Assembly (NCBI GenBank): GCA_017403125.1 | Contig: JAFQOR010000030.1 | Coordinates: 1 to 64,000, forward strand | Direction: 5' to 3' | Source: Alistipes sp. | GTDB lineage: Bacteria > Bacteroidota > Bacteroidia > Bacteroidales > Rikenellaceae | Length of the DNA stretch: 64,000 nt | In this document: positions 47,046 to 56,067 of the stretch, piece after piece | Layout of the letters: every line of letters begins with the position of its first letter | How positions within the stretch are numbered: position 1 is the stretch's first letter | Made by a program: the position numbers and the translations under genes | Notes under the pieces: generated by a model | Seen by the model: the letters and a program-made list of their open reading frames with translations, nothing else | Databases searched by the model: none | Told to the model about the DNA's origin: nothing

Positions 47046-48941
47046 TTTGTCGTCGGCAACCACGGCATAGCTACCATGCGGGATATCAAACTTGACGCTC
47101 TCGCGTGAGCCATTCATAAGCACCACGATGCGCTTTACACTGTCGATACCCTCCAGATTATCCAACACGAAGCCCACTGCCGCACCATTCTCATGCTCGA
47201 TAAACGAGAGGTGCTTGCGCACGGCATCGCCACTACCCAACGAGAATGCCGGGTGCGCTTTGCGCAGCGCTATGAGAGCCTTGCAGTACTCCACAAGGTC
47301 GCTATATTTGCTCTTCAACGACCAATCTATGGCGTTGTACTTATCGGGCATGTTATAGGTATTCTTCTCGCCAAGCTTGCTGCGGAACATCTCCTCGCCA
47401 CAGAAGATGAAGGGAATACCCTGCGACGTGAAGACGCCAAAGTGCGCCAACTTCGCCATGCGCAACAACTCCTCCTCCGAGGCCTCGGGCGAGAGATGTT
47501 CGAGACGGTCGCGCAGGTTGTGGTCGTCGTGGCATGTGACGTAGCTTATGTGCTGCGTGGGCTCGGCGCACCATGCCGCCTCGCTATGCTCGACCTCGGG
47601 GTGCTCGACGCCGCCGGCAATACCAAACTTCAAAGCCTCCTTATTGCCATCTACGCCATGTATAAAACCTCCCTGCGACAGGTCGAGCGTACCGCGCAAC
47701 GCATTGCGTATATCGTCCGAGAAGGCTGCAATGCCCGGCATGCGATAGGTATAGCGCTTGAATGCGAGTTTCTGCTCGTCGTAGAGCGGGTCGCTGGCAG
47801 CCCACCCCTCACCATAGAGCAGTATGTTGGGATTCAGAGCCTCCAAACGCTCACGTATAAGATTCATGGTCTCGATATCGTGTATCGCCATAAGGTCGAA
47901 GCGGAAGCCATCGATATGGTACTCCTTGACCCAATACTCCAACGACTCAACCATATACTTGCGCATCATAGGCTGGTCGCTGGCAATCTCGTTGCCACAT
48001 CCCGAGCCATTGGCAAACGAGCCATCCTCGCGCATGCGGTAGAAATAGCCCGGAACGGTGAGTTCGAAACCGCAATTCTCGACCGACGTAGTATGGTTAT
48101 ACACCACATCGAGCACCACACACAATCCCGCCTCGTGCATCGCCTTAACCAACATTTTAAGTTCGCGGATACGAGCCTCGGCAGAGTGTGCATCGGTAGA
48201 GTAGGTGCCCTCGGGGACATTGTAGTTCATGGGCTCATAGCCCCAATTATACTGATTCGTAGGCTGCGACTCGTCGATAGAGCCAAAATCGGCAGTGGGG
48301 AGCAGGTGTACGTGCGTCACGCCCATCTCCACAAGGTGGTCGATGCCCGTAGCAAGGCCCTCGGGCGAGAGCGTATTATGCTCTGCCATACCGAGATACT
48401 TGCCCGGATAGCTGCTTCCTGCCGAAGCGTGAGCTGTCATATCGCGATAGTGCATCTCGTAGATTGTAACATCGGTTGCAGCTACTTGCGGTGCTACGTC
48501 CTCTGCCCAACCCTCGGGATCGGTATCGTCGAGGTCGATGATAGCACCCTTGCCGCCATTAGCGCTCACGGCTCGTGCGAAGATACCCGCTGTCTGCTTC
48601 ATCTTTTTGCCATCAATCGTAACCTCGAAGGTGTAGTAACGACCCTTATGGTCACCCTCGACAGATGCTGTCCACAGACCGCTGTCGCCCTTTGTCATTG
48701 CAACCTGCTCGACCTCGGTTTGGTTATCGAAGAGGCGCAGAACAACACCCTCTGCCGTAGGTGCCCACAACTCGAAATTGGTGCGCTCCGGAGAGTAACT
48801 CATCTCCTCGATAGGTTTGTCGGGCACGGGGAAACGCTCCTCAACGCCCTCCTTATCGCTCTTCGTGCCGCCACATGCGACGAGAGCTATGGCAGACATA
48901 AGCAGTGTGCCATGCAATAAGATTTGGTTTAGTCTAATCAT
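46959..48941 (-). CDS. pulA: Type I pullulanase lipoprotein (GH13)
   Basis: A 660-residue alpha-1,6-debranching enzyme for pullulan, starch or glycogen. The leader MIRLNQILLHGTLLMSAIALVAC puts the lipidated Cys at 23. A CBM48 N-domain (about 45-145) precedes the GH13 barrel. The type I motif YNWGYEPMNYNVPEG is present. Catalytic residues are Asp349 (GFRFDLM), Glu378 (YGEGW) and Asp472 (TCHDDHN). The C-terminal domain ends GINLNSSRHISGDSF... and this end is duplicated at 43077-43172. Surface or periplasmic lipoprotein. No sus genes adjoin it. Confidence 0.95.
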   Translation of the reverse strand: MIRLNQILLHGTLLMSAIALVACGGTKSDKEGVEERFPVPDKPIEEMSYSPERTNFELWAPTAEGVVLRLFDNQTEVEQVAMTKGDSGLWTASVEGDHKGRYYTFEVTIDGKKMKQTAGIFARAVSANGGKGAIIDLDDTDPEGWAEDVAPQVAATDVTIYEMHYRDMTAHASAGSSYPGKYLGMAEHNTLSPEGLATGIDHLVEMGVTHVHLLPTADFGSIDESQPTNQYNWGYEPMNYNVPEGTYSTDAHSAEARIRELKMLVKAMHEAGLCVVLDVVYNHTTSVENCGFELTVPGYFYRMREDGSFANGSGCGNEIASDQPMMRKYMVESLEYWVKEYHIDGFRFDLMAIHDIETMNLIRERLEALNPNILLYGEGWAASDPLYDEQKLAFKRYTYRMPGIAAFSDDIRNALRGTLDLSQGGFIHGVDGNKEALKFGIAGGVEHPEVEHSEAAWCAEPTQHISYVTCHDDHNLRDRLEHLSPEASEEELLRMAKLAHFGVFTSQGIPFIFCGEEMFRSKLGEKNTYNMPDKYNAIDWSLKSKYSDLVEYCKALIALRKAHPAFSLGSGDAVRKHLSFIEHENGAAVGFVLDNLEGIDSVKRIVVLMNGSRESVKFDIPHGSYAVVADDKGINLNSSRHISGDSFDVEPICGVILCAI

Positions 48942-49294
48942 AGCTAAAAGATATTTATACTCTGTTGAACCTCGGATAGTTGGTCATATCTGCTACAAAT
49001 TTACAACTTTTTTCCGAGAAAATCGATAAATTTTCGTACCTTTGCTCGCGACATGCATACAGTGTGTCACCCGTAATGAAGCATATAACATACTACACTA
49101 CACCAACCTACACTATCCGCTCCAAGAATAGGCTATGCCGCAACATATCTACTAACTGGGAGCAGTAATACTACTAAATATCAATCGGTAGGGCAACTAC
49201 ACAATAGTTGTCACGCAATCGGTATGCGCGCAGCCTATCGGTTGTGTGGCGCGTTGTATTATTCGAAATCAAATCAAAAAAATCTGTAATAACA
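48942..49294. other. Divergent region between pulA and the TolC operon
   Basis: 353 bases. The minus-strand TAAATTTG (complement of 48996-49003) and the plus-strand TACCTTTG (49037-49044) are good -7 elements facing away from each other. The plus leader is then about 240 bases. An in-frame extension of the TolC gene upstream to 49208 has no leader peptide and is not believed. No other gene. Confidence 0.55.
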
Positions 49295-50611
49295 ATGTTT
49301 AAGAGACTAAAACTCTATCTTATCATGGCGAGCCTGCTTTCATTCGTTACGCCCGCCATAGGTCAGCAGAGTCGCACACTGACACTCGACGAGATATACA
49401 GCCTTGCCGAGAGCAACTCTACTGCCATAGACGCCGAGCGCATAGCCCTCGACGTTGCAAATGCCGCCATCGAGGAGGCAAAGAGCGGACGCCTACCCGA
49501 CATCGACCTCTCGCTATCGGCAAGCTACTTGGGCAACGGCACACTCACCGACCGCAACCTATCGAACAGCATGGGTGTCAAGATGCCACACTTTGGCAAC
49601 AACTTCGCCGTAGAGGCGGCGCAACTAATCTATGGTGGTGGCGCCGTGAATAACTCGATAGCCATGGCACGCCTCGAAGCCGACATGGCAACCATAAATC
49701 TGGATGCCACACGCTCACGCGTGCGCTTCATGCTCACCGGCTTCTACCTCGAACTCTACAAGCTGCACAACATTGTCGATGTCTATGACAAGAACATACA
49801 CCTTGCCGAGGAGCTTATAGCAGATACTCGTGCACGCAACCGCGAGGGTATTGCACTATCCAACGACATCACGCGACAGGAGCTGCGCCTTCAAAATCTA
49901 CTCTTGGCGCGCACCGAGGTGATAAACTCTATCGATATACTATCGACACGTTTGGCAACCATCATAGGTCTCGACCCCGCAACCGAAATTATTCCTGCCG
50001 ACGCAACGTTGGAATACAGCCTGCCCATGAACGACGAAACATATTGGCAGGAGATAGCTGCCATCGAGTCCTACGACCTGAAACGTGCCGACGTGGCCAT
50101 CGAGATGGGCGAACACGCCGAGCAACTCGCCCGTAGCGAGCGCCGTCCGAGTGTAGCACTTGTGGCTGCAAACCACTTCGACGGCCCCATAACTATCGAG
50201 GTGCCCGTCATCGACAAGAACTTCAACTATTGGTACGTGGGAGTGGGCGTATCGTTCAAGATAGGCTCGCTCTACAAGACCAACCGCACAATAAAGCGTC
50301 AGGAGATTGCCACGGAGCATAGTCGCCGACAACGCGACGAGGTCGAGGAGCAGACGATGCTCTCGGTACACGCTGACTATGTTCGCTATGTCGAAGCCTT
50401 CGAGACCGAGCGCACGCTACAAAAGAGCGTGGAGCTTGCCCAAAGCAACTACAACGTTATCGACACCCGCTATCGCAACGACATAGTACTCGTTACGGAC
50501 ATGACCGATGCTGCAAACCAGCTGCTCAACGCCGAGTTGCAGCTCACCAACGCACGCATAAACATCATCATGCGCTACTTCACACTACTCAACACCGCAG
50601 GCGAGCTATAA
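49295..50611 (+). CDS. TolC-family outer-membrane efflux protein
   Basis: A 438-residue outer-membrane channel protein. I take the ATG that opens the signal peptide (MFKRLKLYLIMASLLSFVTPAIG). Two OEP-type halves with long amphipathic helices follow, for example ALDVANAAIEEAKSGRLPDIDLSLSA-like sequence early and MTDAANQLLNAELQLTNARINI near the end. It is the first gene of an export operon: a membrane-fusion protein follows after 46 bases and an EmrB-type transporter 5 bases later. Exported compounds are unknown. Confidence 0.92.
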   Translation: MFKRLKLYLIMASLLSFVTPAIGQQSRTLTLDEIYSLAESNSTAIDAERIALDVANAAIEEAKSGRLPDIDLSLSASYLGNGTLTDRNLSNSMGVKMPHFGNNFAVEAAQLIYGGGAVNNSIAMARLEADMATINLDATRSRVRFMLTGFYLELYKLHNIVDVYDKNIHLAEELIADTRARNREGIALSNDITRQELRLQNLLLARTEVINSIDILSTRLATIIGLDPATEIIPADATLEYSLPMNDETYWQEIAAIESYDLKRADVAIEMGEHAEQLARSERRPSVALVAANHFDGPITIEVPVIDKNFNYWYVGVGVSFKIGSLYKTNRTIKRQEIATEHSRRQRDEVEEQTMLSVHADYVRYVEAFETERTLQKSVELAQSNYNVIDTRYRNDIVLVTDMTDAANQLLNAELQLTNARINIIMRYFTLLNTAGEL

Positions 50612-50657
50612 CCCCGCATGCCTATAAAACCGTATAAACGAATAAAATAGAAGAGAT

Positions 50658-51692
50658 ATGGAACGTAAAACAAAGAAGAGAATCTACAACATTATCGCCA
50701 TCGCGGCACTCGCTTTGGCGCTGGTATGGGTATGTGCCAAGTTAATACACTTGGGCGACGTGGAGTTTACCGAGAACGCCCATGTCGAGCAGGATATAGT
50801 ACCCGTCGATGCCCGCATACAGGGTTTCGTCAAGGAGGTGCGCTTCGAAGAGTACGACTATGTCGAGAAGGGCGACACGCTACTCGTCATCGAGGACTCG
50901 GAGTTCCGCTTCCTCGTGGCACAAGCCGAGGCCAACTACACCAACGCCATTACGGGCAAGGATGCCATGTACAACGTTATCTCGACCACGGAGAGCAACA
51001 TTGCCATCACTGAGGCCGCCTTGGAGGAGGCACGCATACACCTCGAAAATGCCGAGCGCAACTACAACCGCTACAAAAACCTCTTGGAGGAGGATGCTGT
51101 AACACAACAGCAGTACGACGACATATACACCGTATATGAGAGTGCCAAAGCACGTTACGAGGTGTTGGTTCGCGAGAGAGCCTCGGTCGAGGCTGTGGGC
51201 CGCGAGCAGAATACACGTCTTGGACAAAACGATGCAGGCATCGCCGTAGCCGAGGCTGCACTCGATTTGGCGCGCCTCAACCTATCCTACACCGTGGTAA
51301 CGGCGCCATGCAGCGGCATAACGGGTCGCAAAAACATACACGTAGGTCAGCTCGTAAATCCAGGTCAGCGCATCGTGGATATAGTGGACGAGAGCAAGAA
51401 GTGGGTTGTTGCCAACTACAAGGAGTCGCAAATCGAGAATATCAAGCCCGGTGCCGAGGTCGAGATTGAGGTTGATGCCCTGCCCGACGTGGTATTCAAC
51501 GGCGTCGTGCGCACAATATCGCGAGCGACGGGCGGCAGCATGTCGATTCTGCCACAGGACAACTCGTCAGGCAACTTCATAAAAATCGAGCAACGCATAC
51601 CCGTACTCATCGACTTCACCGAGTATAACGACTCTTTGCAATTGGCAAAGATTGGTGTAGGTATGAACGTCGAGTGCACAGTTAAGTACTAA
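50658..51692 (+). CDS. HlyD/EmrA-family membrane fusion protein
   Basis: A 344-residue periplasmic adaptor with one N-terminal membrane helix (about 10-27). The first half of the lipoyl domain (VPVDARIQGFVKEVRFEEYDYVEKGDTLL) precedes a coiled-coil hairpin (about 90-190), then the second lipoyl half (VTAPCSGITGRKNIHVGQLVNPGQ) and a beta-barrel domain. This is the EmrA arrangement: it links the MFS pump to TolC. Five bases separate it from the pump gene. Confidence 0.94.
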   Translation: MERKTKKRIYNIIAIAALALALVWVCAKLIHLGDVEFTENAHVEQDIVPVDARIQGFVKEVRFEEYDYVEKGDTLLVIEDSEFRFLVAQAEANYTNAITGKDAMYNVISTTESNIAITEAALEEARIHLENAERNYNRYKNLLEEDAVTQQQYDDIYTVYESAKARYEVLVRERASVEAVGREQNTRLGQNDAGIAVAEAALDLARLNLSYTVVTAPCSGITGRKNIHVGQLVNPGQRIVDIVDESKKWVVANYKESQIENIKPGAEVEIEVDALPDVVFNGVVRTISRATGGSMSILPQDNSSGNFIKIEQRIPVLIDFTEYNDSLQLAKIGVGMNVECTVKY

Positions 51693-51697
51693 ACATC

Positions 51698-53347
51698 ATG
51701 AGTGGTCATCCCATACAACCATTCTCGGTACCACAGATGAAGGACTTTGTTCCGAAGTCGGTTCGTCCGTGGATATTCGTGATGATGGTTATTGTTGTCC
51801 AACTCTCCGGCGGTGTCTATATGAGCGCCGCCGGCGATATGGTAGGCTCGACAGCACTTTTGCAGGAGGATATAATGATGGCGGGCTACGCCTCGTTGGT
51901 AGGCATGGCTCTGTTCTTTCCCATAATGTTCCGTCTGCGCAGCGCCGTACGCCCCAAGACAGCTCTCACGAGCTGCTTTGCCGTAATCATCGCAGCAAAC
52001 CTCATAGCGATGCATACCACAAACATCCCGTTGCTCGTTGGCGTGTGTCTTGTGGCGGGATTTTTCCGCATGTGGGCAACGTTGGAGTGCAACTCCACGA
52101 TACAGCTATGGATAACCCCCACGCGAGACCTCTCGGTATTCTTCTGCTATGTCTATCTATTGGTAAACAGCTGCATACAGCTATCAGGCATAGCGTCGAT
52201 ACACTTCGCGTCGTGGGCATCGTGGCACTATATGCATTGGGGAATTATAGCCCTGTTGCTGCTAATGTGGATTGTTGTGATGTTCTGCATGAAGGGGTGC
52301 GCCGTCATGCCACGTCTGCCACTTTTGGGTATCGACTGGATAGGTATGATTATATGGGGCTTTTGGGCAATGTGCATACTCTTCATATGCCTCTATGGCG
52401 AGCACTACGACTGGTGGGAAGGCGAACCGATACGCACCGCAACACTCTTTGCAGTGATATCGTTGCTGATGAACCTACTGCGTGCATCGTTCATTCGACA
52501 CCCTTACGTATCGCTCAAAACCCTGTCGTTCAAAGTTTTGCCTATTGTCATAGGCATCACTATCGTTGCCGACATTCTGCTTGCGCCGTCGCACATCTTC
52601 GAACATATACTCATGGAGGGCATTCTCGGCTACGATGCCGAAAATATGATTTCGTTAAATTGGGTTGCTCTGACGGGGACAATCTTTGGTGCAGGCTTCA
52701 CGTGGCTTACCTTCGCACGCCGAAAGTGGACATATCAGCGCATGATGGTCATCGCCTTCACGTGCCTACTCTTCTACGTGGGTTACTTCTACTTTATGAT
52801 AGACTATAACATCCCCTACGAGAGTCTCGTGCCACCCATCTTCGTACGTTCGGTTGGCTATACGATGTTAAGTATCGTTCTGCTAACATCACTCACGCGC
52901 CTTCCGTTCCCCACGCACTTCACGCAGGGTGTCGGCACGCTAAACATGTTTAGTGCGGCTCTGGCAGGCGTAATAGGCACGGCAATCATAGGTCGCATAC
53001 TCAATGTCGTCACTGCTCGCAACTTCATGCTCCTCTCGTCCGAGATTGATGCTACGAGCTACAACCCCGACACGATGCCGCTTGGGGAGCTATATGGCGC
53101 CGTTCAGGTGCAGTCGCTATTGGAGGCGATGAAGGAGATATATGGTTGGCTCATAGTTGTTGCCATAGCTTGCCTTATAATACTCTCGCTACGCAAGAGC
53201 GATATACAGCCCACGAAGGTTATTCAACCCACCTTCCGACGCATATCGTTGCTTATGCGCCGCGAGCTGCTGTTACGTCTGCGACAGCGTCGTCGCCACC
53301 GTGCAGCCATGACACAAGAGGCAGACAGCGCACAATGGCACACCTAA
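51698..53347 (+). CDS. EmrB/DHA2-type MFS drug exporter
   Basis: A 549-residue inner-membrane transporter with about 14 helices, as in the DHA2 branch of MFS pumps. Its place directly after TolC and EmrA-like genes supports a tripartite efflux system. Family motifs are weak: the usual motif A and C sequences are not obvious, so it belongs to a divergent Bacteroidota branch. The C-terminal 50 residues are Arg-rich (LLRLRQRRRHRA) and probably cytosolic. A long hairpin follows the stop. Confidence 0.85.
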   Translation: MSGHPIQPFSVPQMKDFVPKSVRPWIFVMMVIVVQLSGGVYMSAAGDMVGSTALLQEDIMMAGYASLVGMALFFPIMFRLRSAVRPKTALTSCFAVIIAANLIAMHTTNIPLLVGVCLVAGFFRMWATLECNSTIQLWITPTRDLSVFFCYVYLLVNSCIQLSGIASIHFASWASWHYMHWGIIALLLLMWIVVMFCMKGCAVMPRLPLLGIDWIGMIIWGFWAMCILFICLYGEHYDWWEGEPIRTATLFAVISLLMNLLRASFIRHPYVSLKTLSFKVLPIVIGITIVADILLAPSHIFEHILMEGILGYDAENMISLNWVALTGTIFGAGFTWLTFARRKWTYQRMMVIAFTCLLFYVGYFYFMIDYNIPYESLVPPIFVRSVGYTMLSIVLLTSLTRLPFPTHFTQGVGTLNMFSAALAGVIGTAIIGRILNVVTARNFMLLSSEIDATSYNPDTMPLGELYGAVQVQSLLEAMKEIYGWLIVVAIACLIILSLRKSDIQPTKVIQPTFRRISLLMRRELLLRLRQRRRHRAAMTQEADSAQWHT

Positions 53348-53351
53348 CAAA

Positions 53352-53414
53352 TTTAGAGATTAGGGAGCCTATCGAAGGCGTAGTAGCCCCGTTACCAACT
53401 CCCTAATCTCTAAA
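53352..53414 (+). terminator. Hairpin between convergent genes
   Basis: A perfect 16-bp stem (tttagagattagggag and its complement) with a 31-base loop, directly after the efflux operon and before the LTA-synthase-like gene that ends toward it. T-tract is weak on both sides. Confidence 0.75.
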
Positions 53415-53461
53415 CTTATTCGTAGAGCGCCTCGCAGTGGGAACTCTCAAATAGCGCAACG

Positions 53462-55336
53462 CTATAAGTTCTTAATCTCCATAAACGTACGTTGCAGCAT
53501 CGCCTTGCCATGGCGCAGACGTCGATGCTCGTCATCGTCCTCTTCGCGCAGTATCATACCTGCCGTATGGTCATAAATCGTCGTTCCCAACGAGTCGATA
53601 ATGCCAAAGCCATTATTAAATGTCCAATAGCCAAAGTGCGAACTCATTGACGAAGCTACATCGCGACTAAACAGATAGTCGTCATGCTCGATGCCGAGTT
53701 GAGCCAAAAGCGTTGCGGCGAGGTCGGTTTGAGCCATATACTCCTCGATAACACGTGGTTCTGCAACGGCACCACCCACCCACAACATCGGGATGTGGTG
53801 TCTCTCTGGCGAGTTGTTCGTAACTGACGAGGGATAGGGATATCCATGGTCGGGAAGGATGGCTATAAGCGTGTTATCCCAATACTCCGACTTTCGCATA
53901 CGCTCAACGAAAGCGCCCACCTCACTGTCGGTAAAGGCAAAAGCATTAAGCAGATCGCTCGACAGACGACGATAGGGCACCTCAAAGGGCTCGTGACTAC
54001 TCAACGTGAGTATCACATCGAACGTAGGCTCACCATATGCCATGCGGCTCGTAATAGCGTTGGATGCCCATCCGAGCACCACATCATCCGCCGAGCCCCA
54101 CTTCGAGCGATGACCACCGAAATCGACCTCTCGCTCATCTATAACCTCACTAAAACCCGTAGCAAAGAGATAGGCACGTGTATTAGTAAAATTGGCATCG
54201 CCACCATATATAAATCGCGTCTTGTAGCCCACATCGCGTAACGACTGTGCAATGCCCGGCAGCTTTGCTGCCCTATTCGGATACTTCATTATCGACATCT
54301 TGGGCTGCGCCGGAAAGCCACTCAACACAGCAACCGTACCTCTATCCGTGCGGAACGACGAGGCATAGAGATTCTCGAACCAGATACCCTCCTCTTTAAG
54401 GCGCATAAGATTTGGAGTAACCTCTTCGACGCCCTCCACAGCATCGGTAATAGTGCGCCCCATGCCTTCGAGGATGATAAGTACCACATTGGGGCGCTGG
54501 GTGCGTAACCAGCTTTCGTGTGTCGCCTCCTCTACATCATCACCCCTCATAGCCTCATCGAAATAGTCCAACGCATCCTGCTCACCATAGAAGTTATACT
54601 CGTCGAGGTCGTCGCCCGTAAAGAGCGTCGATAGGAACGAGAATACGGGGTTGATAGCCACCTGATTCAGAAACATCTTGGGCGAGAAGTAGGCCTTCGA
54701 TATGTTCGCTGTGGCAGTAGATATACCTCCACGAATAACCACAAAGAGACAGAGGGCAACAAACAACATCGCAAGAGTCGATGTGCACCGCACGTAGATA
54801 GGTTTCAGATTTATAAATCGGTTCTTCGGCTCGAATACCGGCTCGAACCAGCGTCGTGTGACATAGCGGAAGAGCCATAGAGCAACGGCAACGGTCGCAC
54901 CTATATATAATAATGCATATATACCATTTGCCAGCGACACACTCGCCATCATCTCCTTGGGTGAGTATATCATAATCTGGGCGTCGATACGCGACTGCCA
55001 CTCACCAAACATACCTATGTCGGCAGTTTGGATAAATGCTATAATGGTTGTCACCACAGCAAAGTACCCCACCATCACGCGCGACCATATACGTCGTCCA
55101 CGCTCCTCGACATGGAGCCACATCGCCACAATCGTAGCCAGCAGAGGCAGAATGGTGACATAACCCGCAGTGATAACATCGAGCTTCAAACCATAAAGTA
55201 TCGCCTTGAATAGCTCCCCTGCACTGCAATCGTTCGCCAAATCGTGATTGTAGATAAGGAATATTACCCTATTAACCTCGAACATCAGCACCGCAATAGC
55301 AAAGACCGCGGCAAGATATTTCAGACGTTTAAGCAT
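53462..55336 (-). CDS. LTA synthase-like membrane sulfatase-superfamily enzyme
   Basis: A 624-residue protein with five N-terminal helices (to about 205) and a periplasmic alkaline-phosphatase/sulfatase-fold domain from about 280. Metal and catalytic residues visible are Glu290 (LILEGMG), Thr330 as the probable nucleophile (SSFRTDRGT), the LSSHEPF histidine and the PDHG pair. In Gram-positives such enzymes polymerise glycerol phosphate; in Bacteroidota the homologues probably transfer phosphoglycerol or phosphoethanolamine to envelope glycans or lipids. The acceptor is unknown. It lies 48 bases after upp. Confidence 0.88.
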   Translation of the reverse strand: MLKRLKYLAAVFAIAVLMFEVNRVIFLIYNHDLANDCSAGELFKAILYGLKLDVITAGYVTILPLLATIVAMWLHVEERGRRIWSRVMVGYFAVVTTIIAFIQTADIGMFGEWQSRIDAQIMIYSPKEMMASVSLANGIYALLYIGATVAVALWLFRYVTRRWFEPVFEPKNRFINLKPIYVRCTSTLAMLFVALCLFVVIRGGISTATANISKAYFSPKMFLNQVAINPVFSFLSTLFTGDDLDEYNFYGEQDALDYFDEAMRGDDVEEATHESWLRTQRPNVVLIILEGMGRTITDAVEGVEEVTPNLMRLKEEGIWFENLYASSFRTDRGTVAVLSGFPAQPKMSIMKYPNRAAKLPGIAQSLRDVGYKTRFIYGGDANFTNTRAYLFATGFSEVIDEREVDFGGHRSKWGSADDVVLGWASNAITSRMAYGEPTFDVILTLSSHEPFEVPYRRLSSDLLNAFAFTDSEVGAFVERMRKSEYWDNTLIAILPDHGYPYPSSVTNNSPERHHIPMLWVGGAVAEPRVIEEYMAQTDLAATLLAQLGIEHDDYLFSRDVASSMSSHFGYWTFNNGFGIIDSLGTTIYDHTAGMILREEDDDEHRRLRHGKAMLQRTFMEIKNL

Positions 55337-55384
55337 AGTGCATAGAGTTTAGTAACCATCATGGGGCATACACCCGCACCCTAT

Positions 55385-56038
55385 CTACAACTTCTCACCA
55401 TACGCCAAGTCGCCGGCATCACCAATGCCGGGCACGATATACGACTTCGACGTGAGCTCCTCATCCACCGCAGCACACCACAATGTGCACTTCTTGGGCG
55501 AGGTGTGCTTCAAGACATACTCCACGCCCTGCTCCGAGGCAAAGGCTGCGGCAAAATGGGTATGCTCCGGCTCGCCTGCACGACGCACAAGGGCATCATA
55601 GACGAGCATCAACGACGTTCCCGTTGCAAGCATAGGATCAACCAATATAAGCGTTTTGCCACTCAATGCACTCGTCGATACATACTCCACATCAACAATG
55701 AAACTGCCGTCGGGACGGCTCTTACGATATGCCGACACAAAGCCATTATCGGCATCGTCGAAGTAGTTAAGGAAACCCTGATGAAAGGGAAGACCTGCAC
55801 GTAGGATGGTGGCTACGACAACCTTGTCGCTTATAGACTCCACCGCAGCAACCCCAAGTGGCGTCTCGACCATGCGCGTTGTATAGTTCAAGCTCTTCGA
55901 AATCTCATATGCCATAATCTCGCCTACGCGCTCCATGTTGCGACGAAAACGCATAGAATCGTGCTGCACCTGCTTGTCGCGCATCTGCGCCAAGAACTTG
56001 TTGAGGATGGTGTTCTCCTTGTTTAGAATGTTTACCAT
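55385..56038 (-). CDS. upp: Uracil phosphoribosyltransferase
   Basis: A 217-residue salvage enzyme making UMP from uracil and PRPP. The PRPP-binding loop is LVDPMLATGTSLMLVYDAL, and the uracil-site segment is VPGIGDAGDLAYGEKL at the C-terminus. YVSTSALSGKTLILVDPM corresponds to the usual strand before the loop. It lies 29 bases downstream of hflX. Confidence 0.95.
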   Translation of the reverse strand: MVNILNKENTILNKFLAQMRDKQVQHDSMRFRRNMERVGEIMAYEISKSLNYTTRMVETPLGVAAVESISDKVVVATILRAGLPFHQGFLNYFDDADNGFVSAYRKSRPDGSFIVDVEYVSTSALSGKTLILVDPMLATGTSLMLVYDALVRRAGEPEHTHFAAAFASEQGVEYVLKHTSPKKCTLWCAAVDEELTSKSYIVPGIGDAGDLAYGEKL

Positions 56039-56067
56039 AGCCCTATATTTTTTAGTCTTACAAATCG

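Noticed and set aside
47193..48920. A 575-codon plus-strand frame opposite pulA
   Set aside because: Antisense shadow of pullulanase; codon bias of the true gene produces long antisense frames. No leader, domain or promoter.
51769..52809. A 346-codon frame inside the EmrB-type gene
   Set aside because: Same strand, shifted frame, no start signal; the in-frame transporter is a full-length 14-helix protein.
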